A stretch of DNA of 5,297 nucleotides, taken from assembly GCA_011176555.1 (NCBI GenBank), contig DUEF01000019.1, positions 8,838 to 14,134 of the forward strand. Direction: 5' to 3'. Position numbers and translations under genes: made by a program. Shown in pieces: positions 1 to 5,257 of this stretch. The notes under the pieces are model-generated. The model had not been told where the DNA came from. It saw nothing but the letters and a program-made list of their open reading frames with translations, and made no database searches. Source of the DNA: Caldilineae bacterium. GTDB taxonomy: Bacteria > Chloroflexota > Anaerolineae > J102. Position 1 is the first letter of the stretch, and every line of letters starts with the position of its first letter.

Positions 1-1513
1 GCGTCCCTTCCGCGCCCGGGTCTTCACCGATCAAATCTTCCACAAAAGCCACGTAAGCGGCCAACGACGCCTCCTTCTGGGGCTGGATGCGTTCCACGAA
101 TGCGTCGAAAATGCGCAGGAGCGCCGCCGCTCTCTCCCCCACCGGCCCCTCCAGTTGGCCCCGATCGTCCTCCCAATCCAGCGTCTCTTCCGCCGACACC
201 GCGCTTCGCTGCTGCAAGGCCTGGCGCCACTGCTCCAAACCGGCAATGATACGCGAGCCCCGCACGACTGCTTCCAAATCGGCGACTACTGTCCCGACCG
301 TTTCGTACTGTTCTCCCTCCGCCTGCACCAACTCCGACCAATCGAAGTAAGGACTGCGCCACGCCTCCAGCACAGCGCGCTGGGGCCAATCGCGCATGGG
401 CAGGGAGAGCAGGTTGAGCAAAGCGGCGATGACGGGATTGGCGGGCAATGCCTCGTCTGCCGCCAGGTGCAGGGACATGCCGAATTCCGCGGCCGCTTCC
501 GCCAGAAACGGGCGGTAGGGTGACAGATCCCGGGCGAGGATGGCAGTCTGGTCGGGCGCAAGCCCCTTCTGCACCAACAAACCCTTGAGCCAACGTAACG
601 CGGCCCGCGCTTCCGCCGCCCGATTGCGGGCTTCCCACAAAAGGATATCCGCGCCCGGCGTTAACGCCTGGGCATCGGGCCGAAACAGCCCCGCTTCCAG
701 ATGCGCCAAAGCGGGCGAAACAGCGGACGACGCCGGCGTTAACGCCTCCATTTCCACCCCCGCCACCCGCTCCAGCAGGGTCTGTCGGGCGCGGGTGAAA
801 CGACGATGCGCCTCGCGCGGGGGCGCGTCCGGCCCCTCGCCCGTGAGCGTGACGATGGTCTCGCCCGTTTGTTGAGCCAGGAGGCGGAGCACAGCCAATT
901 GGGTGGGATTGAACTCGTCGAAGCCATCCACGGCCAACAGGCGCACATCCGCGGCCAGATGGGGAAGCCGCTCCAGCGCCCGCACAGCCAACCAACCCCG
1001 CCCTTCCGCGTCCACCCAACCGACATCCAGCAGCCAGCCCTGGTAGCGCTGGTAGATGGCGGCCAACTCGCTCAGGCGCAGGGGCGCGTCCGCCAGTGCG
1101 GCGCTGAAATCCCGTGGGGAGATCCTCGCCTGCTTCAAATCCAGAATCACCTCGCGCAGGCTGCGCAGGAAGCCAGGCTTGTCGCGCAGGGGCGCATAAT
1201 GCGCGAGCGCGCCCGATCGGTACAGGCTATCCACCACCCCGCGCAACAGGCGATGCTGCACGGGTTCCAGCAACAGCGGCCGGGGCCGTCCCTCCCGAGT
1301 CAGCACCTCGGCGTAGAGCTGACTGAAGGTGAAGATCTCCACGCCCGCCACACCCCTCTCCCCGGCCAGTCGCTGGCGAAACGCCGACGCCTGCTGCCGG
1401 TTGGGCAAAATCACCCAGGCCGGAGCCAACGGATCGGTGGCTTGCAAAGCCCGAATCCGCTGCAATACATGCGCGGTTTTGCCGCGCCCGGAAGGAGCCA
1501 GGAGGAGTTGCAT
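1..1513 (-). CDS. AddB/RexB-like PD-(D/E)XK nuclease-family protein, N-terminal part
   Basis: The reading frame is open from an ATG at 1513 to the left edge: 504 codons plus one base, with no in-frame stop, so the C-terminal part lies outside the window. The protein starts MQLLLAPSGRGKTA, a Walker A-type loop at residues 6-13 in which the usual first Gly is Ala6; Lys12 and Thr13 are present. Further AddB-like marks are ILPNRQQASAFRQRL (about 35-49), LLAVDGFDEFNPTQL (about 192-206, the Walker B-like position) and SPYF (387-390). In the family, AddB pairs with AddA to resect DNA double-strand breaks, and its nuclease domain with a 4Fe-4S cluster is C-terminal, so those residues cannot be checked here. 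The start is firm: an in-frame TAA lies about 11 codons upstream and no other ATG or GTG intervenes. I see no clear Shine-Dalgarno. The family call is good; the exact subtype (AddB, RexB or an orphan inactivated helicase-nuclease) is less sure. Confidence 0.8.
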   Translation of the reverse strand, partial: MQLLLAPSGRGKTAHVLQRIRALQATDPLAPAWVILPNRQQASAFRQRLAGERGVAGVEIFTFSQLYAEVLTREGRPRPLLLEPVQHRLLRGVVDSLYRSGALAHYAPLRDKPGFLRSLREVILDLKQARISPRDFSAALADAPLRLSELAAIYQRYQGWLLDVGWVDAEGRGWLAVRALERLPHLAADVRLLAVDGFDEFNPTQLAVLRLLAQQTGETIVTLTGEGPDAPPREAHRRFTRARQTLLERVAGVEMEALTPASSAVSPALAHLEAGLFRPDAQALTPGADILLWEARNRAAEARAALRWLKGLLVQKGLAPDQTAILARDLSPYRPFLAEAAAEFGMSLHLAADEALPANPVIAALLNLLSLPMRDWPQRAVLEAWRSPYFDWSELVQAEGEQYETVGTVVADLEAVVRGSRIIAGLEQWRQALQQRSAVSAEETLDWEDDRGQLEGPVGERAAALLRIFDAFVERIQPQKEASLAAYVAFVEDLIGEDPGAEGT

Positions 1514-1547
1514 AAATGGATAGCCGGTTGGTTCAGAAGATGCTTAC

Positions 1548-1576
1548 AGAGTACTTCCCCTGAAGCTGAAAGTCAA
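1548..1576 (-). promoter_or_regulatory. Candidate sigma70-type promoter for the AddB-like gene
   Basis: On the minus strand TTGACT (1576-1571, five of six matches to TTGACA) is followed after exactly 17 bases by TACTCT (1553-1548). That hexamer keeps the first T, the A and the last T of TATAAT. Transcription would begin near 1541, giving a leader of about 28 bases before the ATG at 1513. This is a pattern match only; the -10 hexamer is poor. Confidence 0.3.
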
Positions 1577-1590
1577 AGCCGCCGCCGATT

Positions 1591-1619
1591 TTGACCAGCG
1601 GTTGCTCGATGCCTATCTA
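1591..1619 (+). promoter_or_regulatory. Candidate promoter for the DUF433 gene
   Basis: TTGACC (1591-1596, five of six matches to the -35 consensus) is followed after 17 bases by TATCTA (1614-1619), which matches only the first three bases of TATAAT. It would give a leader of about 60 bases before the ATG at 1687. It lies back to back with the minus-strand candidate at 1548-1576 without overlapping it. Weak evidence from pattern and spacing only. Confidence 0.2.
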
Positions 1620-1672
1620 TTGCCATCCCTTCAGCTCGAAAAATGGGATGAATGCGATAGAAGCTCTGACAT

Positions 1673-1677
1673 AGGAG
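1673..1677 (+). promoter_or_regulatory. Ribosome binding site of the DUF433 gene
   Basis: AGGAG sits 9 bases before the ATG at 1687 and fixes that start. It is the only clear Shine-Dalgarno sequence before a gene start in this window. The operon genes at 3203 and 4279 instead overlap the stop of the gene before them. Confidence 0.7.
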
Positions 1678-1686
1678 TTTTCGATC

Positions 1687-1941
1687 ATGAAACCAAAGCT
1701 AATAGGACGTTACATCGTTACCGATCCGGATATTTGTCACGGCAAGCCGACTTTTCGCGGCACGCGCATCCTAGTTTCTGATGTGCTGGAACAAGTTGCT
1801 GATGGATTGGTATGGGAGAGCATTACGGAGGAATGGCGCGGTAGCGTCAAATCCGAAGCTATCGCCGAAGCCGTAATGTTGGCAAAATTCGCCTTTCTCG
1901 AACACGCAGATGAGTACGTCTTGGAGCCAATAGCAGCGTGA
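1687..1941 (+). CDS. DUF433 domain protein, antitoxin-like
   Basis: An 84-residue protein that is almost entirely one DUF433 domain. The hallmark N-terminal signature is clear: IVTDPDICHGKPTFRGTRI (about residues 9-27, family pattern GkP.irGTRi), followed by a helical region beginning VSDVLEQVADGLVWESITEE (about 29-48) and a C-terminal helix. The length is normal for the family. DUF433 proteins have a winged-helix-like fold and are commonly encoded just before a PIN-like DUF5615 protein as a proposed toxin-antitoxin pair, the DUF433 partner acting as DNA-binding antitoxin. Here the stop TGA overlaps a GTG that would start such a partner (GTGA at 1938-1941), but the partner is broken after five codons by a repeat. 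The gene is therefore an apparent orphan. Base composition is nearer 50% GC by eye, against roughly 60% or more in the flanking genes, consistent with acquisition by transfer. The family call is secure; activity as an antitoxin is inferred. Confidence 0.88.
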   Translation: MKPKLIGRYIVTDPDICHGKPTFRGTRILVSDVLEQVADGLVWESITEEWRGSVKSEAIAEAVMLAKFAFLEHADEYVLEPIAA

Positions 1942-2024
1942 ACATTCTCGATGTTCAACCCGTTTCAACGGGTTTCGCGTATCAGCCCGGCGTTTCAACG
2001 CGGGGCGGGGGCGGGGATCGGTAG
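1938..2024 (+). pseudogene. Remnant of a DUF5615/PIN-like toxin start, truncated by a repeat
   Basis: A GTG at 1938-1940 overlaps the DUF433 stop in a GTGA arrangement, the typical coupling of antitoxin and toxin genes. The next codons read M-N-I-L-D, matching the usual beginning of DUF5615 PIN-like proteins (M-x-I-L-x-D-E-N), where the Asp would be an early acidic residue of the nuclease site. From 1954 the sequence is the 53-bp repeat, and the frame simply runs through it to a TAG at 2022-2024, giving a meaningless 28-residue product. No more of the toxin is visible before fmt. Five codons are thin evidence: the partner identity rests on gene order, the overlap and the MNILD start together. 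Confidence 0.4.
1954..2006. repeat. 53-bp double-hairpin repeat, copy 1
   Basis: The first of three copies of a 53-bp unit beginning TTCAACCCGTTTCAACGGG and ending GGCGTTTCAACGCGGGGC. It holds two inverted repeats. The first is AACCCGTT/AACGGGTT around TC (1957-1974), a perfect 8-base stem. The second is at 1985-2006, with five paired bases, one G-G mismatch and four more pairs. They are joined by TCGCGTATCA. It is identical over all 53 bases to copy 2. Each unit contains CGTTTCAACG twice. It lies between convergent genes, as REP/BIME-type elements often do, and the hairpins might protect or terminate transcripts, but no T-run follows them directly. Confidence 0.9.
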
Positions 2025-2152
2025 TTTTTACGGGGTGCGAGCCTGGTTTGCTGGCCGGGAGCGCCCGGCGATGGATCACCGGGCTACGCCACGGTGCCGG
2101 GTGACCCCGGCTGACCCAAATCCCGGATGGGCGCCAACGCCTTAGTGCAACC
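2007..2152. other. GC-rich structured spacer between repeat copies
   Basis: This 146-base stretch separates copy 1 from copies 2 and 3 and shows no gene. It contains two hairpins with the same 6-base stem GCCGGG/CCCGGC: 2054-2069 (loop AGCG) and 2096-2111 (loop TGAC). A third pairing, GCCCGG at 2063-2068 with CCGGGC at 2079-2084 (10-base loop), uses the right arm of the first hairpin, so those two are mutually exclusive. A five-T run lies at 2025-2029 but does not follow a strong hairpin directly. The segment may itself be a dispersed palindromic element nested in the repeat cluster; that is inference. Confidence 0.55.
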
Positions 2153-2205
2153 TTCAACCCGTTTCAACGGGTTTCGCGTATCAGCCCGGCGTTTCAACGC
2201 GGGGC
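2153..2205. repeat. 53-bp double-hairpin repeat, copy 2
   Basis: Identical over 53 bases to copy 1 and followed without any spacer by copy 3, so copies 2 and 3 form a direct tandem pair. The same two inverted repeats are present. The perfect identity of copies 1 and 2 points to recent duplication or spread. Confidence 0.9.
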
Positions 2206-2258
2206 TTCAACCCGTTTCAACGGGTTTCGCTTATCAGCCCGGCGTTTCAACGCGGGGC
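2206..2258. repeat. 53-bp double-hairpin repeat, copy 3, overlapping the 3' end of fmt
   Basis: This copy differs from copies 1 and 2 at one base (GCTTATC instead of GCGTATC in the linker between hairpins). Its right 12 bases, 2247-2258, are the last three codons (Ala-Pro-Arg) and the TGA stop of fmt on the minus strand, and its end coincides with a codon boundary. The hairpins follow immediately downstream of fmt and may act on the end of that transcript. Confidence 0.9.
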
Positions 2259-3203
2259 GTGTTGCAAATAGTCGCTCATGCCCAACAACGACCCCACCAA
2301 TTCCGGCCTGCCGCGCAGGAAATCCTCGATACGCATCATCTTCTTCCCCGCCAACTGCACCTGGTCTAGCGCCAGCAGTCCGGCGCCGGTTCCCACGGCG
2401 ACATCATCGTTCTGGATGACAACTCGCCCGGGCTCAACATCCCCCGCCACCACCCGCGCCGCCCCGATCTTCAGGTTCTGGCCCGACCAGGTGGTAAATG
2501 CACCCGGCCAGGGGTCGTAGGCCCGCACCATGCGCTCGATGTGCGCGGCCGGGCGGGTCCAATCGATGCGGGCATGCTCTTTCTTCAGCAACCGGCAGAG
2601 GGTCGCGCCTTCGTCAGGCTGTGGCCGGGGGCTAAGCTGGCCTTCGAGATAGCAAGGCAAGGTCGAAATCAGGAGTTCAGCCCCTTGCCGCGCCAGACGG
2701 TCGTGCAGGCTGCCGGCGGTGTCGTCCGGGCGGATGGCTGCGGCGGCCTGGGCCAGGATCGGGCCGGTGTCCATGCCCTCGTCCATACGCATGATCGTGC
2801 TGCCGGTGATCGGATCGCCTGCCAAAATGGCGGCATTGATGGGCGAAGCGCCTCGCCAACGGGGCAACAGCGAGGCGTGGACGTTGATGCAACCAAAGGT
2901 GGGGAGCGCCAGCACGTTCGGGCGCAGGATCTGGCCGTAAGCGGCGACAACGATCAGGTCGGGTTCCAGCGCCGCCAGTTGGGCGAAGGCCTCGGGCTCG
3001 CGCAAACGCCGTGGCTGCAACACCTCAACGCCGACCGCTAGCGCCGCCTCCTTCACCGGCGAAAACTTCATTTTGCGCCCGCGGCCCGCCCGCCGGTCCG
3101 GTTGCGTGACCACGCCGACGACATCGAATCTGGGATGGTCGAGCAAAGCCTGGAGAGAGGGCACAGCAAAGTCGGGCGTGCCCATGAAGACGGTTTGGAT
3201 CAT
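2247..3203 (-). CDS. fmt: Methionyl-tRNA formyltransferase
   Basis: Transfers a formyl group from 10-formyl-tetrahydrofolate to Met on initiator tRNA in the cytoplasm, preparing fMet-tRNA for translation initiation. The 318-residue length is normal for Fmt. The N-terminal Rossmann-type formyltransferase domain (about 1-190) begins [17 protein letters not shown] and holds the signature [17 protein letters not shown], with Asn107 and His109 as catalytic residues and the SLLP folate-site loop at 111-114. The catalytic Asp is Asp145 in GMDTGPIL. The C-terminal OB-like tRNA-binding domain (about 205-310) includes [11 protein letters not shown]. It is last in the operon: its ATG overlaps the rlmN stop by 4 bases (ATGA at 3203-3200), which also supports this start, and there is no clear Shine-Dalgarno. 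Oddly, its last three codons and stop come from a copy of the 53-bp repeat, so the native C-terminal tail seems to have been replaced by Ala-Pro-Arg. No deformylase gene is adjacent. Confidence 0.97.
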   Translation of the reverse strand: MIQTVFMGTPDFAVPSLQALLDHPRFDVVGVVTQPDRRAGRGRKMKFSPVKEAALAVGVEVLQPRRLREPEAFAQLAALEPDLIVVAAYGQILRPNVLALPTFGCINVHASLLPRWRGASPINAAILAGDPITGSTIMRMDEGMDTGPILAQAAAAIRPDDTAGSLHDRLARQGAELLISTLPCYLEGQLSPRPQPDEGATLCRLLKKEHARIDWTRPAAHIERMVRAYDPWPGAFTTWSGQNLKIGAARVVAGDVEPGRVVIQNDDVAVGTGAGLLALDQVQLAGKKMMRIEDFLRGRPELVGSLLGMSDYLQHAPR

Positions 3204-4279
3204 TTTGGATCAGATTGCTGTGACGCCTGCCGTAACTGCCCGCAACCGGCATTGATCTCGACGCCGCGGCGCAGGCGCATGGTGGTGGTGATGCCCGCTT
3301 CCTGCAAAATCTCCTGAAAACGCTGGGCGGTCTGCTCGTTGCTGGGCTGGTAACGCGAACCGGCGGTGGGGTTCAGCGGGATGAGATTGACATGGCAACG
3401 CAGGTCGGCCAACAGATCCGCCACTTGCTCGGCGTGCTGCGGCGCGTCGTTGACGCCGCGCATCAGGGCGTACTCGAAAGAGATGCGGCGATTGGTCTTT
3501 TGTTGGTAGCGACGGCAGGCGGCCATCAACGCTTCCAGGGGATAGCGCTTGTTGATGGGAACCAGCCGGTTTCGCAGGCGATTCGTGGCGGCATGGAGCG
3601 AAACCGCCAGGCGCACCGGCAGTTTTTCTTCCACCAGTTTATCGATCATGGGGATGAGGCCCACGGTGGAGACGGTGATGGCGCGCGCAGACAGGCTGAA
3701 CGTGTCGGGATCGGCGATGGCGCGCAGGGCCTGCAGGAGCGCGTCGTAATTGGCCAGGGGCTCGCCCATGCCCATGACAACGATATTGCTCAAACGGCTC
3801 GGACGCTCGACCTTCAGGCTGTTTTCCCGGCCATCTTCCTCTCTCAACCAGCGCTCGAACCAGTGCACCTGAGCAATGATCTCACCTGCGGTGAGGTTGC
3901 GGACGAGCCCGCCCTGACCGGTGGCGCAGAAGGGGCAGCCCATGCCGCAGCCCACCTGCGTGGAGATGCACACGGTGCGGCGGTAATTGTAGAGCATGAG
4001 CACCACTTCGATGGTGGCCCCATCCGGCAGGCGGAACAGCGCCTTGCGCGTCAGCCGATCCTCGCTATCCACCTGGGTGATGAGCTCCAGGGGATTGACG
4101 CTCGTCTCCGCAGCCAGGCGAGCGCGCAGTTTCTTGGACAGGTTGGTCATCTGGGCGGGATCAGTGACCAAATTCTTGTGCAGCCAGTCGTAGATTTGAT
4201 TGCCGCGGTAAGTGGGTTCGCCCCACTGCTGCATGAGGTCGCGCAGATCAGTACGGGTGAGATCAAGGAGTGGAATCAT
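3200..4279 (-). CDS. rlmN: Dual-specificity 23S rRNA/tRNA adenine-C2 methyltransferase, radical SAM
   Basis: Methylates C2 of A2503 in 23S rRNA and, in some bacteria, A37 of tRNAs, tuning peptidyl-transferase centre function and fidelity. The 359 residues are the normal length. The radical-SAM cluster motif CxxxCxxC is Cys111, Cys115 and Cys118 in [13 protein letters not shown]. The two cysteines of the methyl-relay mechanism match by alignment with E. coli RlmN: Cys104 ([11 protein letters not shown]) and Cys346 (EINAGCGQL). Glu91 (TIEVVL) matches the conserved proton-handling Glu. The SAM-binding GMGEP motif is at 170-174. An N-terminal helical accessory domain (about 1-80) contains [13 protein letters not shown]. 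The ATG at 4279 overlaps the stop of the HAD gene upstream (ATGA), and its own stop overlaps the fmt start, so all three are probably co-transcribed and translationally coupled. RlmN rather than Cfr is favoured by the housekeeping context; Cfr shares these cysteines, so this rests on overall sequence and neighbours. Confidence 0.96.
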   Translation of the reverse strand: MIPLLDLTRTDLRDLMQQWGEPTYRGNQIYDWLHKNLVTDPAQMTNLSKKLRARLAAETSVNPLELITQVDSEDRLTRKALFRLPDGATIEVVLMLYNYRRTVCISTQVGCGMGCPFCATGQGGLVRNLTAGEIIAQVHWFERWLREEDGRENSLKVERPSRLSNIVVMGMGEPLANYDALLQALRAIADPDTFSLSARAITVSTVGLIPMIDKLVEEKLPVRLAVSLHAATNRLRNRLVPINKRYPLEALMAACRRYQQKTNRRISFEYALMRGVNDAPQHAEQVADLLADLRCHVNLIPLNPTAGSRYQPSNEQTAQRFQEILQEAGITTTMRLRRGVEINAGCGQLRQASQQSDPK

Positions 4280-5070
4280 GGGTTGAGTATCGCTTCCAGG
4301 TCAGGGATAATCCAATCCGGTCGGGGATCGTAGGCTTCGGCTTCGGCGCGGGTGGCGATGCCGGTGAGCACGCACAGGGTCTTCAATCCGGCCTGATGCC
4401 CGCCCAGAATGTCGGTGGTGAGCCGGTCGCCGACCATGACCGTGTCCGGTGCGGCCGCGCCCAAACGGGCCAGCGCCTGCTCGAAGATGCGGGTCTCCGG
4501 CTTGCCGATAACCTCCGGTTCGCGGCCCGTGGTGGCGCTGAGCAGGGCGATGAGGGAGCCGGTTCCGGGCAGGTTCCCGCGCTCGGTAGGCAGAGAAGGG
4601 TCGGCGTTGGTGGCGATCCAGGGACGCCCGGCGCCGATTGCCAGCGCGGCTTCGGCCAGTTTGGCGTAGGTGACATCCTGATCCAGGTCGTTGACGACGA
4701 TTTCGGCCTCCTCCGCCCGCGTGACCACGTCGTAGCCGGCCTCGCACACCGCCGCCTGGATGCCGGGCCCGCCCAGGACGAGCACGCGGCGCGGCGGCGG
4801 GAAGACATCCGTCAGGTGGGAAGCAGTAGCCAGGGCGGAGGAGAAAACGTCGCGGGGCTGCACCTCGATACCCATGCCGGCCAGGCGCTGCACCGACTGT
4901 TCGGGCGTTTTGGTGGCGTTGTTGGTCAGAAAAAGGAAGGATTGGCCCTGTTCTCGCAAGGTCTGGATGAATTCGGCCGCGCCGGGCAGCACTTTCGCGC
5001 CGCGATAAATGACGCCATCCATATCGATGAGCCAGGCGGGGATGGTGTTGAAGGGGGGTTTCAAGGTCAT
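4276..5070 (-). CDS. HAD-superfamily phosphatase, NagD-like (class IIA)
   Basis: A 264-residue cytoplasmic phosphatase of the NagD / p-nitrophenylphosphatase group. All four HAD motifs are visible: DMDGV with nucleophile Asp16 and acid/base Asp18; FLTNN with Asn50-Asn51 and Thr49; Lys190 in GKPE; and GDRLTTDI with metal-binding Asp215 and Asp220. The cap domain lies between motifs II and III and includes the family-typical [12 protein letters not shown] and PGTGSLIAL. Relatives act on sugar phosphates, 2-phosphoglycolate or nucleotide monophosphates; the substrate cannot be decided here. I chose the ATG at 5070 because the domain begins directly after it. A TTG at 5121 would add 17 residues including SEIRNPKSEI, which are only the translated heptamer repeat. 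No good Shine-Dalgarno precedes 5070, so translation efficiency is unclear. It is first in the operon with rlmN and fmt. Its role there is unknown; salvage or detoxification of a phosphorylated metabolite is possible. Confidence 0.93.
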   Translation of the reverse strand: MTLKPPFNTIPAWLIDMDGVIYRGAKVLPGAAEFIQTLREQGQSFLFLTNNATKTPEQSVQRLAGMGIEVQPRDVFSSALATASHLTDVFPPPRRVLVLGGPGIQAAVCEAGYDVVTRAEEAEIVVNDLDQDVTYAKLAEAALAIGAGRPWIATNADPSLPTERGNLPGTGSLIALLSATTGREPEVIGKPETRIFEQALARLGAAAPDTVMVGDRLTTDILGGHQAGLKTLCVLTGIATRAEAEAYDPRPDWIIPDLEAILNP

Positions 5071-5074
5071 TGTA

Positions 5075-5102
5075 ATTTCGGATTTCGGATTGCGAATTTC
5101 GG
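5075..5102. repeat. Heptamer tandem array ATTTCGG, four units
   Basis: Four adjacent 7-bp units: ATTTCGG, ATTTCGG, ATTGCGA, ATTTCGG. They begin 4 bases upstream of the HAD start codon, in its 5' leader. Short heptamer arrays of this sort resemble the STRR sequences described in cyanobacteria. Seven-base units shift frame with every copy, so this is unlikely to be coding. Confidence 0.85.
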
Positions 5103-5130
5103 AATGGTCGTTCGTAGTCAAGTGTCTCAG

Positions 5131-5232
5131 GTGTCATTGCGAGAAGCGGTTTTTGCGACGAAGCAATCCCCAAGGTGCATTTGTAGATGAATGCTGGGGA
5201 TTGCTTCGCCAAAAAGCGGCTCGCAATGACAC
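5131..5232. repeat. Long imperfect inverted repeat (TCATTGCGAG / GAAGCAATCCCC type)
   Basis: The left arm (5131-5171) and right arm (5196-5232) pair as inverted repeats. The outer 13 bases (GTGTCATTGCGAG against CTCGCAATGACAC) and the inner 12 bases (GAAGCAATCCCC against GGGGATTGCTTC) are perfect. The middles have diverged (16 bases against 12). A 24-base centre (5172-5195) separates the arms. There is no transposase and no clear target-site duplication. Elements with TCATTGCGAG and GAAGCAATC blocks are, as I recall, scattered in many unrelated bacterial genomes and look like small non-autonomous palindromic elements. It lies in the leader of the HAD-rlmN-fmt operon and could form a long stem-loop in that transcript. 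Confidence 0.85.
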
Positions 5233-5236
5233 ACTC

Positions 5237-5257
5237 TTTACGTTTTACGCTTTACGT
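5237..5257. repeat. Heptamer tandem array TTTACGN, three units
   Basis: Three units of TTTACG plus one variable base (TTTACGT, TTTACGC, TTTACGT). They start 4 bases beyond the right arm of the inverted repeat and differ in sequence from the heptamer array at 5075-5102. On the minus strand the units contain TAA, so they supply stop codons to any reading frame entering from the right. Confidence 0.8.

Larger units (their letters stand above)
1514..1686. other. Divergent intergenic region with an open coding-like frame
   Basis: This 173-base gap separates the minus-strand AddB-like gene from the plus-strand DUF433 gene and carries the candidate promoters for both. It is less GC-rich than the flanking long genes. 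One plus-strand frame is open from 1524 through the gap and on to a TGA at 1779-1781 inside the DUF433 gene. It has no ATG or GTG start. Part of its conceptual product (for example LKLKVKAAADFDQRLLDAYL) looks protein-like, so this may be the decayed end of an older gene. I recognise no family, and chance is a real alternative. Confidence 0.3.

Noticed and set aside
24..1019. Long minus-strand frame (331 codons) inside the AddB-like region
   Set aside because: Its product is Gly/Ala/Arg-rich low-complexity sequence. The frame beginning at the ATG at 1513 encodes recognisable AddB-like motifs across the same DNA.
806..1594. Plus-strand frame of 262 codons
   Set aside because: Antisense to the AddB-like gene, with no domain I recognise; a shadow typical of GC-rich DNA.
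1954..2258. CRISPR array
   Set aside because: The repeated unit is 53 bp with internal hairpins. Two copies abut with no spacer, the third is 146 bp away, and no cas gene is nearby.
1954..2258. Rho-independent terminators for fmt and the DUF433 gene
   Set aside because: The hairpins are strong, but no T-run follows directly on either strand, so I list them as repeats and only suggest a role at transcript ends.
1951..2369. Plus-strand frames across the 53-bp repeats
   Set aside because: The products are translated repeats (phrases such as QPVSTGFAYQPG recurring); the repeats are explained as hairpin DNA rather than protein.
3392..4333. Plus-strand frame of 313 codons
   Set aside because: It lies opposite rlmN, whose catalytic motifs are all intact; the antisense product is His/Gly/Ala-rich and resembles nothing.
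5098..5121. Promoter for the HAD-rlmN-fmt operon based on TTGACT at 5121-5116
   Set aside because: A good -35-like hexamer, but no acceptable -10 hexamer occurs 16-18 bases downstream.
4270..5190. Plus-strand frame of 306 codons
   Set aside because: Antisense to the HAD phosphatase and running into the heptamer and palindromic repeats; a shadow frame.
5131..5232. Insertion sequence with transposase
   Set aside because: The element is only about 102 bp, has no coding capacity and shows no clear target-site duplication.
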